Under the pieces are notes generated by a model, which was not told the DNA's origin, searched no databases, and was given only the letters and a program-made list of their open reading frames with translations. Of a stretch of 8,251 bases of DNA, positions 1-6,703 are shown piece by piece. Position numbers and translations under genes: made by a program. Every line of letters begins with the position of its first letter. The first letter of the stretch is position 1. Source of the DNA: Methylovulum sp. (lineage in GTDB: Bacteria; Pseudomonadota; Gammaproteobacteria; Methylococcales; Methylomonadaceae); assembly GCA_028713595.1 (NCBI GenBank), contig JAQTNZ010000086.1, positions 1-8,251 of the forward strand, in the 5' to 3' direction.

Positions 1-1
1 A

Positions 2-409
2 AAATGTCAGCTTTTCGCCGCTCCCTTTGACGTGCGCCTGTATGACCGAAAAAAATCCCTAGTCGCCAACCAAGACATTTATACCGTGGTGCAGCCGGAT
101 TTATGCGTGATTTGTGATCCCCATAAACTGGACTACAAAGGTTGCTTAGGTGCGCCCGACTGGATTATTGAGATTCTATCCAAAAGCACGGCGCAAAAAG
201 ACACCCAAACCAAATATCAACTTTATCAAGAAGCGGGGGTTAAAGAATATTGGTTGGTTTACCCTTACGAAGCCACGGTGTCACAATTTGTCCTTAACGA
301 ACAAGAAGACAAATACCAACTGGTAGCCATGCACTCCGCCCAAGATAACGCCGTGCCGTTTTTGTTTCCTGAGCTGTCCATCGACTTATCGGAAGTTTTT
401 GCCCGCTAA
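2..409 (+). CDS. Uma2-family (DUF820) putative endonuclease, 5' end outside window
   Basis: The frame is open from the first bases of the window to the TAA at 407-409, so at least 135 codons of a longer gene are present. A GTG at 32 could be taken as a start, but the residues before it (AAPFDVRLYD, running across it) match the family's usual N-terminal part, so the true start lies upstream. Family features are VVQPDLCVICDP, GAPDWIIEIL and the KYQLYQEAGVKEYWLV stretch. The Asp encoded at 98-100 and the Glu at 170-172 are the likely metal-binding acidic residues of the PD-(D/E)xK-like fold. The usual 'VDP' after the YW motif reads VYP here. Uma2 proteins are abundant in cyanobacteria and some gammaproteobacteria; their biological role is poorly known, and nuclease activity is inferred from the fold. 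It ends 33 bases before hisC, with no terminator between them. Family confidence is high, function low. Confidence 0.87.
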   Translation, partial: KCQLFAAPFDVRLYDRKKSLVANQDIYTVVQPDLCVICDPHKLDYKGCLGAPDWIIEILSKSTAQKDTQTKYQLYQEAGVKEYWLVYPYEATVSQFVLNEQEDKYQLVAMHSAQDNAVPFLFPELSIDLSEVFAR

Positions 410-442
410 ACGCCATTATTAAGCCATTTAATCCCCATCCTT

Positions 443-1546
443 ATGAGCAATGAATCCATTTATCGGTTAGCCCTAACCGGAGTACAACAACTTATCCCCT
501 ATAAAGCCGGAAAACCGATCGAAGAACTCGAACGTGAGTTGGGGCTGACGCAGATTATCAAACTGGCATCCAATGAAAACCCCTTAGGGCCTGGAAAAAA
601 AGCCGTGGCGGCAATACAGGCGGCCTTGCCGGAATTGGCCTTATATCCTGACGGCAGCGGCTTTCATTTAAAACAGGCGTTGGCAAGCAAATATGGGCTG
701 GATGCCAGCCAAATCACCTTGGGCAATGGTTCCAATGAGATTTTGGAATTGGTGGCACGCGTATTTTTGACCCCTGATCTGGCCGTGGTGTTCTCACAAC
801 ATGCGTTTGCCGTCTATCCTTTAGTGACCCAAGCCGTGGGCGCGACCGCCATTGTGGTTCCGGCCAGCCATTACGGCCACGACTTGCAGGCAATGGCGCA
901 AGCCATCACCGCCCACACAAGGCTGGTATTTATCGCCAACCCCAACAACCCAACGGGTACATTATTGGCACAAGCCGAGTTGGAAGCCTTTATCGATGCC
1001 TTGCCTGACACCGTGATCTGTGTCCTGGATGAAGCCTATTTTGAATTCGTCCAACAAACGGCAGCCGCCGACTCTATCGCTTGGTTACAAAAATACCCTA
1101 ACCTGATTATCACGCGCACGTTTTCCAAGGTCTATGGCTTGGCAGGCTTGCGGGTCGGTTACAGCCTGTCCAGCCCCGAAATGGCCGACATCTTAAACCG
1201 TGTCCGCCAACCTTTTAATAACAATAGCTTGGCCTTGGCGGCGGCACACGCAGCCTTGGCTGATGACGCGCATTTACAGGCCACCATTACCAACAATAGC
1301 CAAGGGATGCAACAGCTGACCGATGGCTTCAAGGCTTTAAGTTTGGAATGGATTCCTTCTGCCGGCAATTTTGTCGCAGTTGATTTAAAACGCGAGGGGA
1401 TGCCCATTTATGAAGCCCTGTTACAGAAAGGCGTTATTGTCCGGCCCGTAGCGAACTACGAAATGCCTAACTTCTTGCGTATCAGCATCGGCACACCCGC
1501 CGAAAACGCCGTGTTTTTGCAGGCGCTTAACGATGTTTTAAACTGA
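443..1546 (+). CDS. hisC: Histidinol-phosphate aminotransferase (HisC2-type, PLP-dependent)
   Basis: This 367-residue protein has the usual length for the family of fold-type I PLP aminotransferases. HisC converts imidazole acetol phosphate plus glutamate to histidinol phosphate in histidine synthesis; HisC2-type copies beside tyrA and aroA may also transaminate aromatic keto acids. Visible motifs are KLASNENPLGP (40-50, substrate arm), NPNNPTG (166-172), DEAY (196-199, Asp to the PLP pyridine nitrogen and Tyr to its hydroxyl), TFSK with the expected PLP lysine K229, and GLRVGY with the carboxylate-binding Arg R237. The ATG at 443 gives a standard N-terminus, but the bases before it (ccccatcctt) contain no Shine-Dalgarno sequence; the nearby ATG at 450 is out of frame. 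The stop shares one base with the tyrA-aroA start (TGATG), which implies translational coupling. Substrate preference, histidinol phosphate or phenylpyruvate/hydroxyphenylpyruvate, cannot be decided from sequence alone. Confidence 0.94.
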   Translation: MSNESIYRLALTGVQQLIPYKAGKPIEELERELGLTQIIKLASNENPLGPGKKAVAAIQAALPELALYPDGSGFHLKQALASKYGLDASQITLGNGSNEILELVARVFLTPDLAVVFSQHAFAVYPLVTQAVGATAIVVPASHYGHDLQAMAQAITAHTRLVFIANPNNPTGTLLAQAELEAFIDALPDTVICVLDEAYFEFVQQTAAADSIAWLQKYPNLIITRTFSKVYGLAGLRVGYSLSSPEMADILNRVRQPFNNNSLALAAAHAALADDAHLQATITNNSQGMQQLTDGFKALSLEWIPSAGNFVAVDLKREGMPIYEALLQKGVIVRPVANYEMPNFLRISIGTPAENAVFLQALNDVLN

Positions 1547-3741
1547 TGTTCAACAAGCTTTGCATTATTGGCGTAGGGCTGATTGGCGGGTCTATTGCCA
1601 AGAGCGCCCGTGCACATAAGCTGGCGGCCACCATTGTCGGCTTTGGCCGTGAAGCGGATATGCAAAACCTGCAAACCGCCAAGCAAATCGGCGTTATTGA
1701 CGACTATTATGTGGATATTGCCGCTGCCGTCACCGATGCCGATGCCGTGGTGATCGCCACACCGGTGGCAAGCATGTCGGCAGTGTTGGCGTTGTTAAAA
1801 CCGTTTTGGTCTAGCCAAACCATTTACACCGATGTCGGCAGCACCAAAGGCAGTGTGCTGGCGGCGGCACAGGCCGTGTTTGGCTATGTGCCGGATAACT
1901 TTGTCCCCGCCCACCCGATTGCCGGCGGCGAACAAAGCGGTGTCTTGGCGGCGGTTGACGGCCTGTTTGCCAACAAACGCCTGATTATCACGCCCGTAGA
2001 CAACACCAATACCGAAGCCTTGCGGAAAGTCCAACGCTTTTGGCAAGGGCTGGGTTCAGCCGTTTCCGTGATGGATGCCACCCGCCATGACCACGTCTTG
2101 GCGGCAACCAGCCATTTGCCACATATTTTGGCCTTTGCCCTAGTGGATATGCTGGGGCATAAGGACGAGCAAAGCGAGATTTTTAAATACGCCGCTGGCG
2201 GCTTTAAAGACTTTACCCGCATTGCCTCCAGTGACCCGACCATGTGGACGGACATTTGCGCGGCTAATAAAAAAGCCATTCTGCCTTTAATCGGGCAATT
2301 GCAATCCGAGCTGGATAAACTATACCGGTTGCTGACGGACAATGACCGCCAGCAACTTTTTGCAACCTTTTCGTATGCCAATCATGCACGGCAACGCTTT
2401 CTTAACCAGATAGAATCTATTATGTCAAAATCAATCACTTTCCAAATCCAACCCGGCGGCAAACTGCATGGCGAAACCCGTGTGCCTGGTGACAAATCCA
2501 TGTCACACCGCTCCATCATGCTCGGCTCCTTGGCGGAAGGCGTGACCCATGTCACCGGCTTTCTCGAAGCCGAAGACGCGTTGGCGACCTTGCAGGCGTT
2601 TAGGGATATGGGCGTGGAAATTGAAGGCCCGACCAATGGCTGCGTGACTATCCACGGAGTGGGCAAACATGGCCTCAAAGCCCCTAAGAATGACTTATAT
2701 CTGGGCAATTCCGGCACCTCCATGCGTTTGTTAAGCGGCTTATTGGCAGGGCAGCCGTTCAATAGCGTATTGACGGGCGACAAATCCCTGTCAGGCCGCC
2801 CCATGAAGCGGGTCACTGATCCTTTGGCGAAAATGGGCGCGGACATTAAGACCACCGAACAAGGCACGGCACCGTTGCATATTACCGGCAAAGCCGGGCA
2901 ATTGACCGCCATTGATTACACCATGCCGATGGCCAGCGCTCAGGTCAAGTCCTGTTTGTTATTGGCAGGCATGTATGCGCAAGGCGAAACCCGCGTGACT
3001 GAACCGGCACCGACCCGCGACCATACCGAACGCATGTTAGCGGGCTTTTCTTATCCGGTCAAACGTGAAGGTAGCACGGCCAGCATTTCCGCCGAAGGCA
3101 GCTTAAAGGCGATGGACATTGACGTGCCTAGCGACATTTCCTCGGCGGCGTTCTTCTTGGTGGGCGCATCAATCGCCCCAGGTTCGGACGTGACCTTAAA
3201 ACATGTTGGCATTAACCCTACCCGCACCGGCGTAATCGACATCCTGCGCTTAATGGGCGCAAACATCGAAGTGCTAAACGAGCGCGAAGTCGGCGGCGAG
3301 CCGGTCGCAGACTTGCATGTCGTGTATAGTCCGTTGATAGGCATTGATATTCCTGAACATTTGGTGCCTTTGGCGATTGATGAATTCCCGGTGCTGTTTG
3401 TCGCCGCCGCCTGTGCGCAAGGCCAAACCCGGTTGAGCGGGGCGGAAGAGCTGCGCGTCAAAGAATCTGACCGTATCCAAGTGATGGCGGATGGCTTGTT
3501 GATCTTGGGCGTGGATGCCCAACCAACCCCTGATGGTATGATTATCCAAGGCGGTGCTATCGGCGGCGGCGTGGTCGAATCGCACGGCGACCACCGGATA
3601 GCCATGTCCTTCTCCATTGCTGGATTACGCGCTCAAGCGCCGATAACGGTATTGGATTGTGCCAATGTCAACACCTCCTTCCCTGAATTTAAAGACTTGG
3701 TCAAAACCCTAGGTTTGGCTTTGGTTTGCACCGAGGAGTAA
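1546..3741 (+). CDS. tyrA-aroA: Bifunctional prephenate dehydrogenase / EPSP synthase (TyrA-AroA fusion)
   Basis: One 731-codon frame carries two enzymes. Residues 1-292 are TyrA, the NAD(P)-dependent oxidative decarboxylation of prephenate to 4-hydroxyphenylpyruvate. It shows a Rossmann GVGLIGGS loop (9-16), HPIAGGE (123-129) with the likely catalytic His123, SHLPH (189-193) and FKDFTRIASSDP with likely substrate-binding Arg225. Residues 293-731 are AroA, which joins phosphoenolpyruvate to shikimate-3-phosphate. It shows PGDKSMSHR (314-322), LGNSGTSMR (386-394), SAQVK (464-468), RDHTE (491-495), NPTR (557-560), Asp612, RVKESDRI (637-644) and GDHRIAMS (681-688). Catalytic residues of both halves look intact. 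The AroA half begins at an in-frame Met (M293, ATG at 2422) with no spare linker and no Shine-Dalgarno before it, so the product is probably one polypeptide. The same fusion is known in Pseudomonas and Acinetobacter. The gene overlaps hisC by one base, and its last two codons form the cmk ribosome binding site. Confidence 0.95.
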   Translation: MFNKLCIIGVGLIGGSIAKSARAHKLAATIVGFGREADMQNLQTAKQIGVIDDYYVDIAAAVTDADAVVIATPVASMSAVLALLKPFWSSQTIYTDVGSTKGSVLAAAQAVFGYVPDNFVPAHPIAGGEQSGVLAAVDGLFANKRLIITPVDNTNTEALRKVQRFWQGLGSAVSVMDATRHDHVLAATSHLPHILAFALVDMLGHKDEQSEIFKYAAGGFKDFTRIASSDPTMWTDICAANKKAILPLIGQLQSELDKLYRLLTDNDRQQLFATFSYANHARQRFLNQIESIMSKSITFQIQPGGKLHGETRVPGDKSMSHRSIMLGSLAEGVTHVTGFLEAEDALATLQAFRDMGVEIEGPTNGCVTIHGVGKHGLKAPKNDLYLGNSGTSMRLLSGLLAGQPFNSVLTGDKSLSGRPMKRVTDPLAKMGADIKTTEQGTAPLHITGKAGQLTAIDYTMPMASAQVKSCLLLAGMYAQGETRVTEPAPTRDHTERMLAGFSYPVKREGSTASISAEGSLKAMDIDVPSDISSAAFFLVGASIAPGSDVTLKHVGINPTRTGVIDILRLMGANIEVLNEREVGGEPVADLHVVYSPLIGIDIPEHLVPLAIDEFPVLFVAAACAQGQTRLSGAEELRVKESDRIQVMADGLLILGVDAQPTPDGMIIQGGAIGGGVVESHGDHRIAMSFSIAGLRAQAPITVLDCANVNTSFPEFKDLVKTLGLALVCTEE
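3733..3738 (+). promoter_or_regulatory. Shine-Dalgarno sequence deciding the cmk start
   Basis: GAGGAG lies five bases before the ATG at 3744 and is made of the last two sense codons of tyrA-aroA. It supports the ATG at 3744 over the in-frame TTG at 3726, which would add six residues (MHRGVS) absent from normal Cmk N-termini. Confidence 0.8.
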
Positions 3742-3743
3742 GC

Positions 3744-4400
3744 ATGTCAATCCCTGTTTTGACGATAGACGGCCCTAGTGGCGCAGGCAAAGGCACGATC
3801 AGCCGCTTGCTGGCCAAACAATTGGGCTGGCATTACCTGGATAGCGGCTCCATTTACCGCTCTCTGGCTATCGCCGTGTTAAAGCAAGCCGTGGCTTTGG
3901 ATGATGTCGGAGCCATCGTCAACGTGGCAAAAGCTATGGTGTTAGGGTTTGAATGCGCTGATGAATTGGTCGTCAAACTGGACGGCGAAGACATCACCGC
4001 CCAGCTAGGCTTGGAACAAATCGGCAATACCGCCTCGATTATTGCGGCCCTACCTGAAGTTAGGGAAATACTGTTACAAAAGCAACAGGATTTCAAACAG
4101 CCGCCAGGATTGGTGGCGGATGGCAGGGATATGGGGACTGTGGTTTTCCCCGATGCCGCCCATAAGGTGTTTTTAACGGCAAGCAGCACAAAAAGAGCGG
4201 AACGCCGATATAAACAGTTGAAAGAAAAAGGAATTGATGCTAATCTTATCAGCTTAACAAAAGACATAGAAGAACGCGATCGCCGCGATAGGGAGCGGGT
4301 AACTGCCCCACTGAGCATGGCGAGCGGCGCGCTTTTTATTGATTCTTCTGATATGACAATTGACGCTGTGATAACGCAAGTGCTTGGCTTCATCCGTTAA
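3744..4400 (+). CDS. cmk: (d)CMP kinase (cytidylate kinase)
   Basis: The 218-residue product phosphorylates CMP and dCMP to the diphosphates with ATP, in the cytoplasm. Its length is slightly below the roughly 225 residues of enteric homologues. Motifs are the P-loop DGPSGAGKGT (9-18), the nucleotide-binding YLDSGSIYR (31-39; the family norm is LDTGAMYR, so Ser34, Ser36 and Ile37 are variants), VADGRDMGTVVFPDA (124-138, substrate Arg and Asp) and the lid/Arg segment ERDRRDRERVTAPL (177-190). The start at ATG 3744 is chosen because it has a perfect upstream GAGGAG and gives the standard MSIPVLTIDG N-terminus. It begins two bases after the tyrA-aroA stop, so it is co-transcribed with and probably coupled to that gene. 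Placement between aroA and rpsA is the common gammaproteobacterial arrangement. Confidence 0.95.
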   Translation: MSIPVLTIDGPSGAGKGTISRLLAKQLGWHYLDSGSIYRSLAIAVLKQAVALDDVGAIVNVAKAMVLGFECADELVVKLDGEDITAQLGLEQIGNTASIIAALPEVREILLQKQQDFKQPPGLVADGRDMGTVVFPDAAHKVFLTASSTKRAERRYKQLKEKGIDANLISLTKDIEERDRRDRERVTAPLSMASGALFIDSSDMTIDAVITQVLGFIR

Positions 4401-4417
4401 GGACAGTCGGGCTTGGG

Positions 4418-4447
4418 TTGCCAGTTTTTTTAACTTAACATTAATAT
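4418..4447 (+). promoter_or_regulatory. Possible sigma70-type promoter for rpsA
   Basis: TTGCCA at 4418-4423 is followed after 18 bases by TAATAT (4442-4447); after 17 bases the hexamer is TTAATA. The spacer contains a run of seven T (4425-4431). Transcription would begin near 4453-4456, about 30 bases before the rpsA ATG. E. coli rpsA also has promoters of its own downstream of cmk. The evidence is hexamer matching only. Confidence 0.4.
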
Positions 4448-4449
4448 AA

Positions 4450-4473
4450 AGGCTGGTGTGTTCCGACCAGCTT
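4450..4473 (+). promoter_or_regulatory. Small hairpin in the rpsA leader
   Basis: GCTGGT (4452-4457) pairs perfectly with ACCAGC (4466-4471) around an eight-base loop, and the stem can extend outward by one G-U and one A-U pair. The stem ends about 11 bases before the ATG, directly upstream of the weak ribosome binding site GGGAA (4474-4478). rpsA is controlled by its own product in E. coli through a structured leader that lacks a strong Shine-Dalgarno; this hairpin could play a similar part, but that is inference. Confidence 0.4.
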
Positions 4474-4484
4474 GGGAATAGAAA

Positions 4485-6146
4485 ATGAGCGAAAGCTTTG
4501 CTGCATTACTTGAAGAAAGTTTAACCAAGACCAAAATGAGTCCTGGTGCCATGCTAATGGGTACTGTGATTGACATCGAAAACGACATGGTCATCGTCAG
4601 CACCCATTCTAAATCAGAAGGTGTCATTCCAAAATGGCAATTTCTTAATAACGATGGCGAATTGGAAGTTGCCATTGGCGATGAAATCGAAGTCGCACTG
4701 GATTTATTTGAAGACGGTTTAGGTGCAACCCTTCTTTCCCGAGATAAAGCCAAGAAAAACAAAGCGTGGTCTGAACTTGAAACCGCGTTTGAAAAAGAAG
4801 CGACCATCGTTGGCCGTATCACCGGCAAAGTCCGTGGTGGTTTCACCGTGGCCGTTGGTGCCTTGCGTGCGTTCTTGCCAGGTTCATTAGTTGATGTCCG
4901 TCCCATCCGTGACACCACGTTCTTGGAAAACCGCGACCTTGATTTCAAAGTCATCAAAATTGACCAAAAACGTAACAACGTTGTCTTATCCCGCCGTGCC
5001 GTAGTTGAAAAAGAATACAGTGCCGAAAGGGAAGAATTGCTGAAAACCTTGGAAGAAGGCGCAACCGTGGTTGGTGTGGTCAAAAACTTGACCGATTATG
5101 GCGCATTTATCGACCTAGGCGGCATCGACGGCTTGCTGCACATCACCGACATGGCATGGAGACGCGTACGCCATCCATCCGAGTGCGTGGAAATTGGCCA
5201 AGAAATCAAAGTTAAGGTCTTAAAATACGACAAAGACAAAAACCGTGTGTCTTTGGGCATGAAACAAATGAACGAAGACCCTTGGCAAAACATTGCCCGC
5301 CGCTACCCAGCCGGCACCCGCGTCTTCGGTAAAGTCAACAACCTGACCGATTACGGCTGCTTCGTTGAAATCGAAGAAGGCGTTGAAGGTTTGGTGCACG
5401 TTTCCGAAATGGACTGGACCAACAAAAACGTCAATCCCTCCAAGCTGGTACAGTTAGGTGATGAAGTTGAAATCATGGTTCTGGAAATTGACGAAGAACG
5501 CCGCCGTATTTCTTTGGGCATGAAACAATGCAAAACCAACCCTTGGGATGAATTTGCCGCAACACACAACAAAGGCGACAAAATCTCCGGCAAAATCAAA
5601 TCGATCACTGATTTCGGTATCTTCATCGGCTTGGAAGGCGGTATTGATGGTTTGGTGCACATGTCTGACATTTCTTGGGCAGAAGGTGGCGAAGCTTCCG
5701 TCCGTGACTTCAAGAAAGGCGATGAGCTGGAAACCGTCATTTTGGCCGTTGATTCCGAACGTGAGCGTATCTCTTTAGGTATCAAACAATTGGAACAAGA
5801 CCCTTTCCAAAACTTCTTAGCTACCCATGAAAAAGGCAGCTTGGTAAAAGGCACCATCAAAGAAGTCGATGCCAAAGGTGCGGTCGTGACCTTGGCTGAC
5901 CATGTCGAAGGTTATCTGCGTGCCTCCGAAATCCAACGTGACCGCGTTGAAGATGCGCGTACCTTGTTGAAAGAAGGCGACACCTTAGAAGCCAAATTCA
6001 TCGGCGTAGACAAAAAGAGCAAATCCATTTCTTTGTCCATCAAAGCCAAAGAGCAGGATGAAGAGACCCATACCATTAAAGACCATACCCAGCAAGCCAG
6101 CGGTTCACCGACTTTTGCCGATATTTTTAAGCAAATAGAAAAATAA
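4485..6146 (+). CDS. rpsA: 30S ribosomal protein S1
   Basis: The 553-residue protein is close to the 557 of E. coli S1. It binds mRNA and docks it on the 30S subunit, chiefly for messages with weak Shine-Dalgarno sequences. Six S1 (OB-fold) repeats can be placed at about residues 21-87, 105-171, 192-260, 277-347, 364-434 and 451-520. The first two are the divergent ribosome-binding type. Repeats 3-5 carry the strong RNA-binding pattern: [10 protein letters not shown] with [20 protein letters not shown] with [10 protein letters not shown], and [10 protein letters not shown] with [10 protein letters not shown], ending RVSLGMKQ or similar. Repeat 6 is more divergent. The C-terminus [11 protein letters not shown] is a typical gammaproteobacterial ending. 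The start has only GGGAA (4474-4478) upstream, as expected for an autoregulated S1 gene. Codons such as GAA, AAA and GGC dominate, which suits a highly expressed gene. It lies 84 bases after cmk and ends at a strong terminator. Confidence 0.98.
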   Translation: MSESFAALLEESLTKTKMSPGAMLMGTVIDIENDMVIVSTHSKSEGVIPKWQFLNNDGELEVAIGDEIEVALDLFEDGLGATLLSRDKAKKNKAWSELETAFEKEATIVGRITGKVRGGFTVAVGALRAFLPGSLVDVRPIRDTTFLENRDLDFKVIKIDQKRNNVVLSRRAVVEKEYSAEREELLKTLEEGATVVGVVKNLTDYGAFIDLGGIDGLLHITDMAWRRVRHPSECVEIGQEIKVKVLKYDKDKNRVSLGMKQMNEDPWQNIARRYPAGTRVFGKVNNLTDYGCFVEIEEGVEGLVHVSEMDWTNKNVNPSKLVQLGDEVEIMVLEIDEERRRISLGMKQCKTNPWDEFAATHNKGDKISGKIKSITDFGIFIGLEGGIDGLVHMSDISWAEGGEASVRDFKKGDELETVILAVDSERERISLGIKQLEQDPFQNFLATHEKGSLVKGTIKEVDAKGAVVTLADHVEGYLRASEIQRDRVEDARTLLKEGDTLEAKFIGVDKKSKSISLSIKAKEQDEETHTIKDHTQQASGSPTFADIFKQIEK

Positions 6147-6158
6147 AGGCTAGTGCGG

Positions 6159-6186
6159 AAGGTATGCCCTAAGGGGCATGCCTTTT
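6159..6186 (+). terminator. Intrinsic terminator of rpsA
   Basis: GGTATGCCC (6161-6169) pairs with GGGCATGCC (6174-6182): nine pairs including one G-U, extendable by two A-U pairs, with the four-base loop TAAG. TTTT follows at 6183-6186. It starts 12 bases after the rpsA stop, so most rpsA transcripts should end here and ihfB probably depends on its own promoter or on read-through. Confidence 0.8.
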
Positions 6187-6239
6187 GCCGTGGGTTTGCC
6201 CCTAAATTTTTAAACGAACTTCTCTCTTTAGAGGAATTA

Positions 6240-6299
6240 TTGACGGGTGGCGGCACTGCAACTTTGCAATGCCACCGTTTTGGTAAACCTCGTCGCTGA
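6240..6299 (+). CDS. Possible 19-codon leader peptide, speculative
   Basis: A TTG at 6240 follows GAGG (6231-6234) by five bases and opens a frame of 19 codons ending at TGA 6297-6299. The product would be MTGGGTATLQCHRFGKPRR. It is too short to judge coding character and TTG starts are common by chance; the only support is the ribosome binding site and its place ahead of alternative hairpins. It has no run of one amino acid of the kind used by classical attenuators. Confidence 0.15.
   Translation: MTGGGTATLQCHRFGKPRR
6246..6276 (+). repeat. Hairpin in the ihfB leader with two alternative pairings
   Basis: GGTGGC (6246-6251) can pair with GCCACC (6271-6276). Alternatively GGCA plus TGCA (6252-6255 and 6257-6260) can pair with TGCA plus TGCC (6265-6268 and 6270-6273) around one C-A mismatch. 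TTTT follows at 6278-6281, so a weak terminator role is possible. No homology is recognised. Confidence 0.5.
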
Positions 6300-6312
6300 C
6301 GGAGAGAACAAT

Positions 6313-6346
6313 CCGCCCATAATTTTTATGGGCGGCGTTTCGCCCA
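6313..6346 (+). promoter_or_regulatory. Mutually exclusive hairpins ahead of ihfB
   Basis: Stem one is perfect: CCGCCCATAA (6313-6322) pairs with TTATGGGCGG (6326-6335) over a three-base loop, ten pairs in all. Stem two uses the same middle strand: TGGGCG (6329-6334) pairs with CGCCCA (6341-6346) over the six-base loop GCGTTT. Only one can form at a time. Stem one is followed by CGTTTC, too few T for a convincing terminator. The pair resembles an attenuator or anti-structure, but no function is shown. Confidence 0.5.
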
Positions 6347-6384
6347 TCGGATGTACGGGTGTGGATTTAAACATAGGATAGAAT

Positions 6385-6690
6385 GTGACAAAATCCGAAT
6401 TAATTGAAGCCTTAGCTAAACAACAGCCAAATCTTGCCATGAAGGATGTCGAGCTGGCAGTGAAATGCATCATTGAAAAAATGAATGAGGCATTATCTAC
6501 TGGCGAAAGAATCGAAATCAGGGGTTTTGGCAGCTTTTCCCTGCACATGCGCCCACCGCGTGTCGGACGTAACCCGAAAACGGGTGAGTCGGTAACGCTA
6601 TCAAAAAAATATGTGCCACATTTTAAACCGGGCAAGGAACTCCGTGACCGTGTGGACGCTTCCCGCGAAAAATGTAGCATCATTGACTAG
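6385..6690 (+). CDS. ihfB: Integration host factor subunit beta
   Basis: The 101-residue product is the beta half of IHF, the heterodimer with IhfA that bends DNA sharply in recombination, replication and transcription control. The N-terminus [10 protein letters not shown] matches the family exactly when the start is the GTG at 6385, which has AGGA (6375-6378) six bases upstream; the ATG at 6383 is followed at once by TGA. Other landmarks are [13 protein letters not shown] (42-54), the DNA-contacting arm [10 protein letters not shown] (61-70) with the intercalating proline P64, and [16 protein letters not shown] (75-90). After this the protein runs on for about 11 residues ([11 protein letters not shown]), making it longer than the 94-residue E. 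coli subunit. It follows rpsA, as in many gammaproteobacteria, but a terminator separates them. IhfB genes elsewhere are autoregulated; I could not find a clear IHF consensus site here. Confidence 0.97.
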   Translation: MTKSELIEALAKQQPNLAMKDVELAVKCIIEKMNEALSTGERIEIRGFGSFSLHMRPPRVGRNPKTGESVTLSKKYVPHFKPGKELRDRVDASREKCSIID

Positions 6691-6703
6691 ATCCTCCCTT
6701 CAT

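Larger units (their letters stand above)
6187..6384 (+). promoter_or_regulatory. Structured leader region upstream of ihfB
   Basis: This 198-base stretch has no clear conserved protein gene. It opens with an AT-rich part (about 6201-6240) where only a poor promoter match is visible (TTGCCG at 6185, then TTTTAA at 6208 after 17 bases). It then holds a run of hairpins: 6246-6276, a small CGTC/GACG stem at 6291-6301, the ten-pair stem at 6313-6335, and an alternative stem at 6329-6346. It ends in the ihfB ribosome binding site AGGA (6375-6378). Such spacing suggests a regulated 5' leader, but I recognise no known riboswitch in it. Confidence 0.45.

Noticed and set aside
396..430. Promoter between the Uma2 gene and hisC
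   Set aside because: TTGCCC at 399 has no acceptable -10 hexamer at 16-18 bases; AT-rich words nearby are at wrong distances.
1884..2381. 165-codon minus-strand frame within tyrA-aroA (and similar long minus-strand frames at 2382-2912, 3051-3617, 3854-4393, 4430-5083)
   Set aside because: These mirror well-conserved plus-strand genes whose codon use leaves the opposite strand open; their products are Ser/Pro/Arg-rich and match no family.
2405..2424. Independent aroA start at the internal ATG 2422
   Set aside because: The frame is continuous from tyrA and no Shine-Dalgarno lies before it, so a single fused product is the simpler reading.
4411..4431. Weak stem plus seven T after cmk as an intrinsic terminator
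   Set aside because: CTTGG can pair with CCAG only with a bulged T and about four pairs, too weak to call; the T-run is more easily read as the AT-rich spacer of the rpsA promoter.
6185..6213. Promoter for ihfB (TTGCCG, 17 bases, TTTTAA)
   Set aside because: The -10 hexamer is poor and the -35 overlaps the T-tract of the rpsA terminator; kept only as a remark in the leader entry.
6301..6384. Known riboswitch (glycine, cyclic di-GMP, cobalamin types considered) upstream of ihfB
   Set aside because: Fragments such as GGAGAGA and GGTAAACC look suggestive but the required conserved cores and junctions are not present.
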